Shown one piece after another: positions 1-9,600 of a stretch of DNA of 64,000 bases (within the stretch, counting starts at the first letter, position 1; each line of letters begins with the position of its first letter). The notes beneath the pieces are model-generated. The model saw nothing but the letters and a program-made list of their open reading frames with translations. It was not told the DNA's origin and ran no database searches. The stretch covers positions 1-64,000 of the forward strand of contig NZ_CP097127.1 of the NCBI RefSeq assembly GCF_023330665.1, written 5' to 3'. The DNA comes from Conexibacter sp. S30A1. GTDB lineage: Bacteria; Actinomycetota; Thermoleophilia; Solirubrobacterales; Solirubrobacteraceae. The position numbers and the translations under genes were made by a program.

Positions 1-9
1 GAGTTCCAA

Positions 10-660
10 ATGTCCAGTATCACCAGAGAGACCGCTGTCGCCGATGGAAGACCACAGCAACAGGCGGTGGTCCTGCAGGCACCGCAGACGCTTACCTGGG
101 GCAACTCAGGCCCGTTGGCCCTGTGCGCGTTCGCGGTAACAACCTTCATGCTGAGCATGGTCAACGCAAACCTGATCAACGCGGGCGTGGAGCCGGTGGT
201 GTTTGGCGTTGCGCTGATGTTCGGCGGTCTCACACAGCTCATCGCGGGGATCATTCAGCTACGCATGGGCAACACCTTCGGCGGCGTCCTGTTCTCTACC
301 TTCGGGGCCTTCTGGCTGTCACTGTTCGCGATCGTTCAGTACTTCCTGAAGAGTGTTCCGCCAGCGCAGGTCGGTCACGCGCTGGGGCTGTTCCTGTATG
401 CGTTTGGGATATTCACCTTTGTCATCCTGCTCGCTTCCTTCAAGACCAATGTCATGGTGGTAGCCGCGCTCAGCAGCCTGCTGGTGACGTTCATACTGCT
501 CGGCGCCGGGAACTACGGAGCGCATCCAGCGCTCGTTCATTGGGGCGGATACCTGGGCCTGGTCACGGCGGCGATGGCCGGTTACATCGCCTGCGCCGAA
601 CTGTGCGAGGCATCCTACGGCCGGTCGGTGCTGCCGCTGTGGCCGTTGGCTGGGCACTAG
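10..660 (+). CDS. Acetate/succinate uptake transporter, GPR1/FUN34/YaaH (SatP) family
   Basis: This is a predicted inner-membrane channel or symporter for acetate and related short monocarboxylates. The 216 residues contain about six hydrophobic segments after a roughly 35-residue polar N-terminus. The first segment begins in SGPLALCAFAVTTFML, which corresponds to the family's N-P-x-P-L-G-L region, and FGGVLFSTFGAFWLS is the other family signature. The length is typical. It sits 30 bases ahead of prpE on the same strand, so the pair probably forms an operon that imports and activates short-chain acids. The ATG lies only 9 bases inside the window, so its ribosome binding site cannot be judged. 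The family call is firm; the exact substrate is inferred. Confidence 0.85.
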   Translation: MSSITRETAVADGRPQQQAVVLQAPQTLTWGNSGPLALCAFAVTTFMLSMVNANLINAGVEPVVFGVALMFGGLTQLIAGIIQLRMGNTFGGVLFSTFGAFWLSLFAIVQYFLKSVPPAQVGHALGLFLYAFGIFTFVILLASFKTNVMVVAALSSLLVTFILLGAGNYGAHPALVHWGGYLGLVTAAMAGYIACAELCEASYGRSVLPLWPLAGH

Positions 661-690
661 GGAGTCAGGCGATGAGGAAAGGAGCGCGCG

Positions 691-2607
691 ATGGGTCGCT
701 ACGACGAAACGTATAACCGGTGGCGGAACGATCCCGAAGGCTTCTGGTGCGCGGCAAGTGAGGCGATCGACTGGGAGCGTCGCCCGGAGATCATTCTCGA
801 CCAGGCGCACACGCCGATCCCGGCGTGGTTCCCTGACGGGCAGCTGAACACCTGCTTCAACGCCGTCGACCGCCATGTGCGCGACGGCCGTGGACAGCAG
901 GCGGCGTTGATCTATGACAGCCCGGTAACCGAAACCGTGCGGACATACACCTACGCTGAGCTCCAGGACCGCGTCTCGCACCTTGCAGGAGCACTGGCGC
1001 GCGAGGGTGTGGGCCGTGGCGACCGGGTCGTTATCTACATGCCAATGATCCCTGAGGCGGTCTTCACGATGCTCGCCTGCGCGCGACTGGGTGCCGTGCA
1101 CTCGGTCGTCTTCGGCGGCTTCGGGGCTGAGGAGCTGGCCTCGCGGATTATTGACTCCGGCGCGAGGGTGATCGTATGCGCTTCATGCGGAATCGGCCCT
1201 GCTGGGGTTATGCCCTACAAACCACTGGTCGACCGTGCGCTGGACCTGGTCGGCTCCGACCAGTCACGCTGCGTTGTTGTGCAGCGCGAGCAGGGGCCGG
1301 CCGACCTGATTCCGGGCCGAGACATCGAGTTCGAACGGTTCCTGGATGGCGCGCCCGCGGTCGACTGCGTGCCCGTCGGTGCCACCGACCCGCTCTACAT
1401 TCTCTACACATCCGGGACGACGGGGATCCCGAAAGGTATCGTGCGCGACAACGGTGGCCACGCGGTGGCACTCTCGTGGTCGATGGACGCCGTTTATGGG
1501 GCGCAGTCCGGCGACGTCTACTGGGCGGCCTCCGACATCGGCTGGGTGGTCGGCCATTCTTACATCGTCTACGGACCGTTGCTGCACGGCTGCACGACGG
1601 TTCTCTACGAGGGCAAGCCGGTCGGAACTCCCGATGCCGGTGCATACTGGCGGGTGATCGAGCAGCACCGAGTCAGTGTGATGTTCACGGCGCCGACGGC
1701 AGTCCGGGCGATCAAGCGCGAGGACTCGGACGGCCGGCTGATCGCCGAGTACGACCTTGGCTCGTTGCGGACCGTGTTCCTGGCTGGTGAGCGGTGCGAC
1801 CCGGACACGCTGGTTTGGACCTCCGACCATCTCAAACGGCCCGTGGTCGACCATTGGTGGCAGACGGAGAGTGGCTGGCCCATGGCGGCAAACAGTGTCG
1901 GCCTGGAGCTGTTGCCGGTCAAGCCCGGTTCACCAACCAAACCGGTTCCCGGCTACGAGATCCACGTGATCGATAGCGATGGTCTGCCTGCGGCTGTCGG
2001 CGAGCAGGGTGCGATCTGCGTGCGCCTGCCACTGCCACCTGGCTTCACACCGACGCTATGGAACGGTGAGGAGCGTTTCATCCAGGCCTACCTGGCACCT
2101 CAGCCCGGCTATTACTCAACCGCTGACGCGGGCTATTACGACGAGGATGGCTATCTGTATGTGATGGGCAGGACCGACGACGTGATCAACGTCGCCGGTC
2201 ACCGTCTCTCGACGGGGCGGCTCGAGGAGATCCTCTCGAGTCACCAGGATGTCGCCGAGTCAGCGGTCGTCGGTGTGGCGGATGCCCAGAGAGGGCAGGT
2301 GCCGCTCGGACTCGTGGTCCTCAAGAACGGTGTTGAGCATCGTGACGCGCAGGTTGCCGCCGAACTGGTTGCGCTCGTGCGCGAGCGGCTCGGCCCAGTG
2401 GCGGCCCTGAAGCAGGTCGCGGTCGTCGATGCCCTACCCAAGACACGCTCCGGCAAGATCCTGCGGGCGACGATCCGCCAGATCGCGGACGGACGCGCCT
2501 GGAAGGTCCCGCCCACGATCGAGGACGCGGGCGTGCTCGACGACTTGGTCCCGTTGCTGCGGCGGCTCGGCTACGCCGACGCGGGCGTACTGGTGACCGA
2601 GCAGTGA
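691..2607 (+). CDS. prpE: Propionyl-CoA synthetase (acyl-CoA ligase of the PrpE/Acs type)
   Basis: It activates propionate (possibly acetate) to the acyl-CoA using ATP and CoA. The 638 residues have the AMP-binding P-loop YTSGTTGIPKGIVRDNGGH, then ASDIGWVVGHSYIVYGPLLHG and the adenylate motif WWQTESGWP. Near the C-terminus are the hinge motif GRTDDVINVAGHRLSTG and the A10 motif PKTRSGKILR, whose lysine is the catalytic and acetylation site. The R-D-N-G-G-H stretch after the P-loop and the overall spacing resemble PrpE more than Acs. The start is supported by a strong ribosome binding site, GAGGAAAGGAG at 674-684. It follows the SatP-like transporter closely and is followed by a perfect hairpin. 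Confidence 0.88.
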   Translation: MGRYDETYNRWRNDPEGFWCAASEAIDWERRPEIILDQAHTPIPAWFPDGQLNTCFNAVDRHVRDGRGQQAALIYDSPVTETVRTYTYAELQDRVSHLAGALAREGVGRGDRVVIYMPMIPEAVFTMLACARLGAVHSVVFGGFGAEELASRIIDSGARVIVCASCGIGPAGVMPYKPLVDRALDLVGSDQSRCVVVQREQGPADLIPGRDIEFERFLDGAPAVDCVPVGATDPLYILYTSGTTGIPKGIVRDNGGHAVALSWSMDAVYGAQSGDVYWAASDIGWVVGHSYIVYGPLLHGCTTVLYEGKPVGTPDAGAYWRVIEQHRVSVMFTAPTAVRAIKREDSDGRLIAEYDLGSLRTVFLAGERCDPDTLVWTSDHLKRPVVDHWWQTESGWPMAANSVGLELLPVKPGSPTKPVPGYEIHVIDSDGLPAAVGEQGAICVRLPLPPGFTPTLWNGEERFIQAYLAPQPGYYSTADAGYYDEDGYLYVMGRTDDVINVAGHRLSTGRLEEILSSHQDVAESAVVGVADAQRGQVPLGLVVLKNGVEHRDAQVAAELVALVRERLGPVAALKQVAVVDALPKTRSGKILRATIRQIADGRAWKVPPTIEDAGVLDDLVPLLRRLGYADAGVLVTEQ

Positions 2608-2612
2608 GCGGC

Positions 2613-2648
2613 GGAGGCTCTGGGCTCGACGGCGAGCCCAGAGCCTCC
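2613..2648 (+). terminator. Strong hairpin terminator after prpE
   Basis: A perfect 16-bp stem (2613-2628 with 2633-2648) closes on the loop ACGG, starting 5 bases after the prpE stop. There is no clear T-run, as is common in GC-rich actinobacteria. It lies between convergent genes and could work for both strands. Confidence 0.75.
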
Positions 2649-2750
2649 CGTTCACCCCCTGTCGTGGTTGGTCGCCGACATAAGCGCGCCGATTGCTGGC
2701 CGGGTGGCGGCCCCCAGGTTGGTCTCGATGCCAACGCGGGGGCGCTTCAC

Positions 2751-3767
2751 CTACCGTCTGCGCGCTGAAGCGGCCAGAACGTGGTCGCCATAGCTGGTGT
2801 CGGCAGGGTTCAGGTTGACGCCGGGCTTGATGATCGCGTCGATGCGATCCAGGATCCCCGGATCGAGCGTGACCTCCGTGGCCGGTAGCTGGCTCGCCAG
2901 CTGCACCAGGGTGCGCGGCCCGATGATCGCGGAGGTGACGGCCGGATGGTTGACGACGAACGCGATTGCCAGCTCGATCATCGACAGTCCGGCTTCGTCG
3001 GCGAGTTGCTGCAACTCCCCGACGACTTGGAGCTTGTGCTGGTTCTCGGGCAGCGACATGTCGAAGCGCGCGGCGAGCCTCTGGCGGGCGGGGGAGGTTG
3101 GTGCACTGTCGGCGTGCCAGCTGCCCGACAGCCAGCCGCCCGCCAGCGGGCTGTAGGTGAGGATCCCCATCCCATGGCGCGCCGCGGTGGGCAGCACGTC
3201 GAGTTCGATCCCGCGCACCAGCAGCGAGTAGGGCGGCTGTTCGGTGCGGAAGCGCTCGAGCTTTCGCTCGCGGGCGGTCCATTGCGCCTCGACGATCTCG
3301 CCGGCCGAGTATGAGGAGGAGCCGATGTAGCGGACCTTGCCCTGCCGGACGAGGTCTGTCAACGCGCTCAGCGTCTCCTCAACGTCGGTTGCGGGGTCCG
3401 GCCTGTGGACCTGGTAGAGGTCGATCCAGTCGGTGCTAAGCCGCCGCAGCGAATCCTCGACCGCACGCATGATCCAGCGGCGCGAACCACCGCGTCGGTT
3501 GGGGTCATCGCCCATCGGCATGAAGAACTTGGTGGCGAGCACGATGTCTTCGCGACGGCCCTTGAGCGCCTTGCCGACGATCTCCTCGGACTCGCCGGCG
3601 GAGTAGATGTCGGCGGTGTCCACGAAGTTGATCCCGGCATCCAGGGCCGCGTGGATGATGCGAATCGACTCGTCGTGGTCAGGGTTGCCCCAGGCGCCGA
3701 ACATCATCGCGCCTAGGCAGAGCTTCGAGACGTGCACACCGGTGCGTCCCAGGGGGCGATATTCCAT
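2751..3767 (-). CDS. Aldo/keto reductase
   Basis: This is an NADPH-dependent oxidoreductase of the aldo/keto reductase superfamily with a TIM-barrel fold, probably cytosolic. The 338 residues begin MEYRPLGRTGVHVSKLCLG, typical of AKR 11/12-like bacterial members. The catalytic tetrad is visible: Asp and Tyr in FVDTADIYSAGESE, Lys in LATKFFMP, His in LYQVHRPDP. The C-terminal cofactor-binding part includes SAIIGPRTLVQL. The substrate cannot be read from sequence. It is convergent with prpE and lies just downstream of the divergently controlled LLM oxidoreductase on the same strand. Confidence 0.85.
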   Translation of the reverse strand: MEYRPLGRTGVHVSKLCLGAMMFGAWGNPDHDESIRIIHAALDAGINFVDTADIYSAGESEEIVGKALKGRREDIVLATKFFMPMGDDPNRRGGSRRWIMRAVEDSLRRLSTDWIDLYQVHRPDPATDVEETLSALTDLVRQGKVRYIGSSSYSAGEIVEAQWTARERKLERFRTEQPPYSLLVRGIELDVLPTAARHGMGILTYSPLAGGWLSGSWHADSAPTSPARQRLAARFDMSLPENQHKLQVVGELQQLADEAGLSMIELAIAFVVNHPAVTSAIIGPRTLVQLASQLPATEVTLDPGILDRIDAIIKPGVNLNPADTSYGDHVLAASARRR

Positions 3768-3809
3768 GATCAGATTGTGCTCCGCTTGCAGATGTGGCCT
3801 GAGGCCCGC

Positions 3810-4691
3810 TCAGGCGGACGGGTATGCGGCCCGCAGCTCCGGCAGAACCTGCTCGGCGACCATCGCCGCGGTCCTCGCCGGGTCCGAGGCGGTCGTCATC
3901 GAGCCGCCGCTCAGCATCACGATGACCTCGCTGAAACCGGCCTGCGCGAAGCCGTGGATGCGCTCGGTAAGCTCCGCCGGGTCGTTGCCCGCAGCGAGCT
4001 GGACCGTCCGGCGGATCTCGGCGGGGTCACGGCCGATCTTCGCGCACGCCTCGTCGAGCTGCCGTGAGCCATCCACCGCCGCCGCCACATCCCGTCCGGC
4101 CGGGCCGCTTGCGTTCCACACGTCCGCGTGACGGGCTGTGAGCCGCAGCATCGCGGGGCCGCCGGAGCCCACCCAGATCGGCGGGTAGGGCTTCTGCACC
4201 GGCTTGGGGTTGGCGACCGCGTTCTTCATCGTGAAATAGCGGCCGCTGAAGTCGGTTCGCTCCTGTGTCCACAGCGAGCGGATGATCTGCAGGCCCTCCG
4301 AGAAGAGCCCGACGCGATGATCGAGCCCTGAGATCCCGTACATCTCGTGCTCGTTGGCGGCCCACGCGGCGCCGATCCCGAACTCGAGCCGGCCGCCCGA
4401 AAGATGGTCGACCGTGGTTGCGATCTTCGCCAGCAGCGCCGGGTTGCGGTAGGTGATCCCGGTGACCAGCAGGCCGATGCGCACGTGTGAGGTCGCCACC
4501 GCCATCGCCGCAAGCAGCTCCCAGCCGTCGAAGATCGGCCGCTCCTCGCCGATCGGGCCGATGCTCGCCAGATGGTCCATCGCCCAACAGTGATCGAAGC
4601 GGGCCTCGTCGGCGATCTGCCAGACGGCCCGGTAGCTCTCGATCGGAGCGTCCTGGGAGAGCTTGATCCCGACGCGCAGCGGCTCTGTCAT
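3810..4691 (-). CDS. LLM class (luciferase-like) F420/flavin-dependent oxidoreductase
   Basis: It belongs to the bacterial luciferase-like superfamily, whose actinobacterial members often use coenzyme F420. About 293 residues show the (beta/alpha)8 family features: FDHCWAMDHLASIGP, the HVRIGLLVTGITYRNPALLAK strand-helix, LSGGRLEFGIGAAW, and PYPPIWVGSGGPAMLRLTA. The start at 4691 (MTEPLRVGIK) is preferred over an upstream in-frame start at 4808 because GGAGAT lies 2-7 bases ahead and homology begins there. The substrate is unknown. It runs in the same direction as the aldo/keto reductase, and the 122-base gap to the divergent PLP enzyme gene probably holds both promoters. Confidence 0.82.
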   Translation of the reverse strand: MTEPLRVGIKLSQDAPIESYRAVWQIADEARFDHCWAMDHLASIGPIGEERPIFDGWELLAAMAVATSHVRIGLLVTGITYRNPALLAKIATTVDHLSGGRLEFGIGAAWAANEHEMYGISGLDHRVGLFSEGLQIIRSLWTQERTDFSGRYFTMKNAVANPKPVQKPYPPIWVGSGGPAMLRLTARHADVWNASGPAGRDVAAAVDGSRQLDEACAKIGRDPAEIRRTVQLAAGNDPAELTERIHGFAQAGFSEVIVMLSGGSMTTASDPARTAAMVAEQVLPELRAAYPSA

Positions 4692-4813
4692 CACATCTCC
4701 TGTCTTGCGTGCGAACTGGCGTATCGGCAGGCCCGGGCAGCTCGCGGCCCGCTGGCCGCGAGCTCGGTGCCTGTCTGTCCACAGCCTACGCGCTTGCACT
4801 ACGCTCACGTCCC

Positions 4814-5857
4814 GTGAAGGCTGAGACCAAGCTCGTGGCCGGGACGCCGCCGGCGCTCGACCGCGCCACCGTGCATGCCTACCGGGAGAACCAGCCGGGT
4901 CCCTTCTACTACCAGCGCGAGGCGCACCCGGTTGGGCTCGAGGCCGAGCAGCGGCTCTCTGAGCTCGAGGGCGGCGAGGCGCTGCTCTTCCCCTCCGGTA
5001 TGGGTGCGGTCACGGCCCTGTGTCTGGCGCTGCTTGAGCCAGGCGCGCGTGTCGCGGTCGCCGACGGCGGCTACTACGGCACCGTCGGGCTGCTGCGCGG
5101 CGAGCTCGCGCGCTGGGGGCTTCAGGTGAGCGTCTTTGACCAGACCGGCGAGCCTCCCGAGGCCGAACTCGTGTGGCTTGAGCCCTGCTCCAACCCGATG
5201 TTGACCTTCCCGGACATCGCGCATGTGTGCGAGCGCGTGCACGCCGCGGGTGGGCGCGTGCTGGTGGACAACACTGTGCTGAGCCCGCTGCTGCTCAGGC
5301 CGCTCGAGCACGGCGCCGATCTTGTGCTGCACAGCGCCAGCAAGATCCTCGCCGGCCATCACGACGCGCTCTTGGGCGTGGTCGCCTGCGCCGATCAGGA
5401 GGCCGCGGCGCGGCTGCGCGCCTTCCGCAACGCCTCTGGAATCGTCGCCGCCCCCGACCCCGTCTGGCTGCTGTTGCGCGGCATGAAGACGCTCGGCCTG
5501 CGGGCCGAGCGTCAATCGGCAAGCGCACTTGAGCTCGCCCGCCGCCTCGCGGGCCATCCCGCCGTGGCGACCGTGCGCTACCCCGGCCTGGGTGACGCGG
5601 TTGCCGACCGCTACGTCAGCGCCTACGGGCCGCTGCTGTCCTTCGACGTCGCCGACGGTGAGGCCGCGGCGGCGGTCGAGCGCGGCCTGCGGCTGATCGA
5701 GAACGCGACCAGCCTCGGCGGCGTGGCCTCCACGCTCGAGGCCAGGGCGCGCTGGGAGGGGGAGCGCGTGCCGCCAGGCCTGTTGCGCCTCAGCGCGGGC
5801 CTGGAGGACGTCGAAGACCTCTGGGCGGATCTGCAGCAGGCGCTCGCCGCCGCCTGA
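4814..5857 (+). CDS. Cys/Met metabolism PLP-dependent enzyme (cystathionine gamma-lyase/synthase type)
   Basis: A fold-type I PLP enzyme of the trans-sulfuration family, about 347 residues from a GTG start at 4814. It shows EGGEALLFPSGMGAVTALCLALL, the aspartate motif VLVDNTVLSPLLLRPLEHGADLVLHS, and the PLP lysine in HSASKILAGHHD. An arginine/glycine-rich C-terminal domain ends in LRLSAGLEDVEDLWADL, the family's conserved carboxylate-binding end. The upstream in-frame extension to 4709 lacks family similarity. At under 350 residues it is shorter than typical MetB/MetC (about 380-400), so the N-terminal arm is reduced. Whether it makes or cleaves cystathionine is undecided. Confidence 0.8.
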   Translation: MKAETKLVAGTPPALDRATVHAYRENQPGPFYYQREAHPVGLEAEQRLSELEGGEALLFPSGMGAVTALCLALLEPGARVAVADGGYYGTVGLLRGELARWGLQVSVFDQTGEPPEAELVWLEPCSNPMLTFPDIAHVCERVHAAGGRVLVDNTVLSPLLLRPLEHGADLVLHSASKILAGHHDALLGVVACADQEAAARLRAFRNASGIVAAPDPVWLLLRGMKTLGLRAERQSASALELARRLAGHPAVATVRYPGLGDAVADRYVSAYGPLLSFDVADGEAAAAVERGLRLIENATSLGGVASTLEARARWEGERVPPGLLRLSAGLEDVEDLWADLQQALAAA

Positions 5858-5860
5858 CGG

Positions 5861-6592
5861 TCAGGCGAACGCCGCGTCGGCGGCTTCGGCCAGCGCCGCC
5901 AGCGAGTGAAACTCGGCGGCGAACGCCACCGTGCCGTCGGGCTCCGGGGTCGCGCCCCAGCCGTCCTGATCGCGGCGGCGGTTGATCCACACCGACTGGA
6001 TGCCGTGGCGCCGGGCGGGGACGTGGTCGTGAAAGAGGCTCTGGGCGACGTGCAGCAGCGCCTCGCGGCCGACGCCGAGCTGCGCGAGCTTTGCCTCGAG
6101 GGCCTCGAAGTGGTTTGGAGCCGGCTTGTAGGCGCCCACGTCCTGCGCGGTTATCACCGCCGCGAAGTCTCCCTGCAAGCGCCGGTTGCTCGCAGCGAAG
6201 CCCTCGCGGTGGACGTTTGAGACGATGATCAGCCGGTAGTGCTCGGCCAAACGGGCGAGCGCGCCGCGCGAGTCCGGGAAGGCGGGCCAGTCGGGCACCG
6301 AGTCGCCCAGGCGCTGCGCCCAGGCTTCGCTGACGGGCGCCGCGAGCGCCTCGCCGGTGCGCCTGAAGGCCGCGGCGAGCACGTCCGGGTAACGCGCGGT
6401 CGGCTGCTCGCGCTCCACCGCCGCCTCGCTGGCGGCGTAGGCGGCAAGCAGCGCGTCGGCGTCGAGCGCGAGCCCCTGTTCGGCCGCCCAGGGGGAGAGC
6501 ACCGCGGCGATCCCAGCCTCCCAGTCGATCAGCGTGCCGTAGCAGTCGAAGCTCAGCACCTCGAAGCGGGTGAGGTCGAGCGTTCCAGCCAT
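5861..6592 (-). CDS. Haloacid dehalogenase type II / HAD-superfamily hydrolase
   Basis: A HAD-superfamily hydrolase of 243 residues, closest in motif layout to (S)-2-haloacid dehalogenases. Motif I is FDCYGTLIDWEAG with the nucleophilic Asp, motif II is the Ser in LIIVSNVHREGF, and motif III is the Lys in DVGAYKPAPNHFE. A helical cap lies between motifs I and II. The gene ends 3 bases from the convergent PLP enzyme gene. Dehalogenase activity is a family label only; many such proteins are phosphatases of unknown substrate. Confidence 0.8.
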   Translation of the reverse strand: MAGTLDLTRFEVLSFDCYGTLIDWEAGIAAVLSPWAAEQGLALDADALLAAYAASEAAVEREQPTARYPDVLAAAFRRTGEALAAPVSEAWAQRLGDSVPDWPAFPDSRGALARLAEHYRLIIVSNVHREGFAASNRRLQGDFAAVITAQDVGAYKPAPNHFEALEAKLAQLGVGREALLHVAQSLFHDHVPARRHGIQSVWINRRRDQDGWGATPEPDGTVAFAAEFHSLAALAEAADAAFA

Positions 6593-6655
6593 TCACCGCT
6601 GAGTATGCCGGGACGACGTGCTGTCCGCTGCCGCCACGGCGGCGCGATGCTTGAT

Positions 6656-9600
6656 ATGAACCAGTCTGTGTTCGAGAAGATCCTCGTGGCCAACCGTGGT
6701 GAGATCGCGATCAGGGCGTTCCGGGCCGCGTACGAGCTCGGGGTGCGGACGGTCGCCGTCTACACCTGGGAGGACCGCGCGTCACTGCACCGCCAGAAGG
6801 CGGACGAGGCCTATCTGATCGGCGAGCGCGGGCACCCGATCCGTGCGCACCTGGACATCGACGAGATCATCCGCGTGGCGAAGCTCTCCGGGGCCGACGC
6901 GATCTATCCGGGATACGGGTTTCTGTCGGAGAGCCCGGAGCTTGCGCAGGCCGCGATCGACGCCGGCCTGACCTTCATCGGTCCGACGCCAGCGGTGCTC
7001 GAGCGGGCCGGCAACAAGGTCACCGCCAAGCAGCACGCGATCGCCGCGGGCGTGCCGGTGCTCGCCTCGAGCCCCGCCACGACCGACATCCAGACGCTGC
7101 TCGATGCCGCCGATGAGATCGGCTTTCCGGTCTTCACCAAGGCGGTAGCCGGCGGCGGTGGCCGCGGCATGCGTCGCGTCGAAACACGCGAGGAGCTGCG
7201 AGCGGCGCTCGAGTCGGCGATGCGCGAGGCGCAGGCGGCGTTCGGTGACCCGTCGATGTTCATCGAGCAGGCGGTGCTGCGTCCCCGCCACATCGAGGTG
7301 CAGATCCTCGCCGACGCAGGTGGCGAGACGATCCACCTGTATGAGCGTGACTGTTCGCTGCAGCGCCGCCATCAGAAGGTCGTTGAGATCGCGCCGGCAC
7401 CGAACCTCGATCCCGCCGTGCGCGAGGCGATCCTCGCCGACGCGGTGACCTTCGCCCGTTCAATCGGCTACCTGAACGCCGGCACGGTCGAGTTCCTGCT
7501 CGACACCAGGGGCGCGCGCGCGGGTCGCCACGTGCTGATCGAGATGAACCCGCGCATCCAGGTCGAGCACACCGTCACCGAGGAGGTGACCGATGTGGAC
7601 CTCGTGCAGTCGCAGATCCGGATCGCCGCCGGTGAGACGCTCGCCGACCTCGGCCTCACCCAGGAGAGCATCCGCGTGCGCGGCGCGGCGCTGCAGTGCC
7701 GGATCACCACCGAGGATCCGTGGCACGACTTCCGCCCCGACAGCGGACGGATCACGACCTACCGCTCGCCCGGCGGCGCCGGCATCCGGCTGGACGGCGG
7801 GACGGTCAACGCCGGTGTGTACGTGAGCCCGCACTTCGACTCGATGCTCGCCAAGATGACCGCGCGCGGCCCGGACTTCACCGCCGCCGTGCGGCGCGCC
7901 AAGCGTGGCCTGGCCGAGTTCCGGATCCGCGGGGTGGCGACCAACATCCCGTTCGTGCAGGCGGTGCTCGAGGACCCCGACTTTGCCGCCGGCGATCTCT
8001 CCACCTCGTTCATCGAGGAGCGCCCGCAGCTGCTCGAGCCCCGCGAGTCGGCCGATCGCGGCACCAAGGTCCTGAGCTGGCTCGCGCACGTCACCGTCAA
8101 CCAACCGAACGGGCCCAATCCGGGCGTGATCGATCCGGCCGCCAAGCTGCCGGCGCTCGATGCCGAATCACCGGCGCCGGCCGGCTCGCGGCAGGCGCTT
8201 CTCGCGCTGGGGCCCGCCGCCTTCGCGCAGGCGCTGCGTGCCCAGCGCGAGTTGGCGGTGACCGACACCACCTTCCGTGACGCGCACCAGAGCCTGCTGG
8301 CGACGCGGCTGCGCACCCGCGACCTCACCCAGGTGCTGCCCCACGTGGCGCGCATGACGCCGCAGCTTCTCTCGGTCGAGGCTTGGGGCGGCGCGACCTA
8401 CGACGTGGCGCTGCGCTTCCTCGGCGAGGACCCCTGGGAGCGGCTCGACGCGCTGCGCGAGGCGCTGCCCAACATCTGCATCCAGATGCTGCTGCGTGGC
8501 CGCAACACCGTCGGCTACACCCCCTTCCCGGAGGCGGTGACACGCGCGTTCGTGCAGGAGGCGGCGCGCTCGGGCCTTGACATCTTCCGCATCTTCGACG
8601 CGCTCAACGACGTCTCGCAGATGCGCCCGGCGATCGAGGCGGTGCTTGAGACCGGCAGCACCGTCGCCGAGGTCGCGATGTGCTACTCGGGCGATTTGAT
8701 GGATCCCGCCGAGGACCTCTACACGCTCGACTACTACCTGCGCCTGGCCGAGCGGATCGCCGAGACGGGCGCGCACATCCTTGCGATCAAGGACATGGCG
8801 GGGCTTTTGCGCGCGAGCGCCGCCGAGCGCCTCGTCGGCGCGCTGCGCGAGCGCTTTCCGCAGCTGCCGATTCACGTCCACACCCACGACACCGCTGGCG
8901 GTCAGCTCGCCACGCTGCTGGCCGCCGCACGCGCCGGCGCCGACGCGGTTGACGCCTCAAGCGCGCCGATGTCGGGCACCACCAGCCAGCCGTCGCTCTC
9001 CTCGCTGGTTGCCGCCACCGCCCACACCGAGCTCGACACCGGCCTTTCGCTACAGGCCGTCTGCGACCTCGAGCCCTACTGGGAAGCGGTGCGGCGCGTC
9101 TACCGGCCGTTCGAGTCGGGGCTGGCCGGGCCGACCGGCAGGGTCTACCGGCACGAGATTCCCGGCGGCCAGCTCTCCAACCTCCGCCAGCAGGCGATCT
9201 CGCTGGGCCTGGGCGACCAGTTCGAGAAGGTCGAGGATTGGTATGCGGCGGCCAACCGGATCCTCGGACGGCCGACCAAGGTCACACCCTCGTCGAAGGT
9301 GGTGGGCGACCTGGCGCTGCAGCTGGTCGCTGCCGACGCCGACCCGGAGGACTTTGAGCGCCACCCCGAGCGCTATGACATCCCCGACTCCGTGATCGGC
9401 TTCATGGCAGGCGAGCTCGGCGACCTACCCGGCGGCTGGCCGGAGCCGTTCCGCAGCAGGGTGCTGAGTGGCCGCGACATAAGCGGCGTCGGCGAGCAGC
9501 CGCTCGCCGAGGAGGATGTGACCGCGCTTGCTGAGGCTGCCTCGCCACAGACCCGCCGCCGGACGCTGAACCGCCTGCTCTTCCCGGGGCCGACCAGGCA

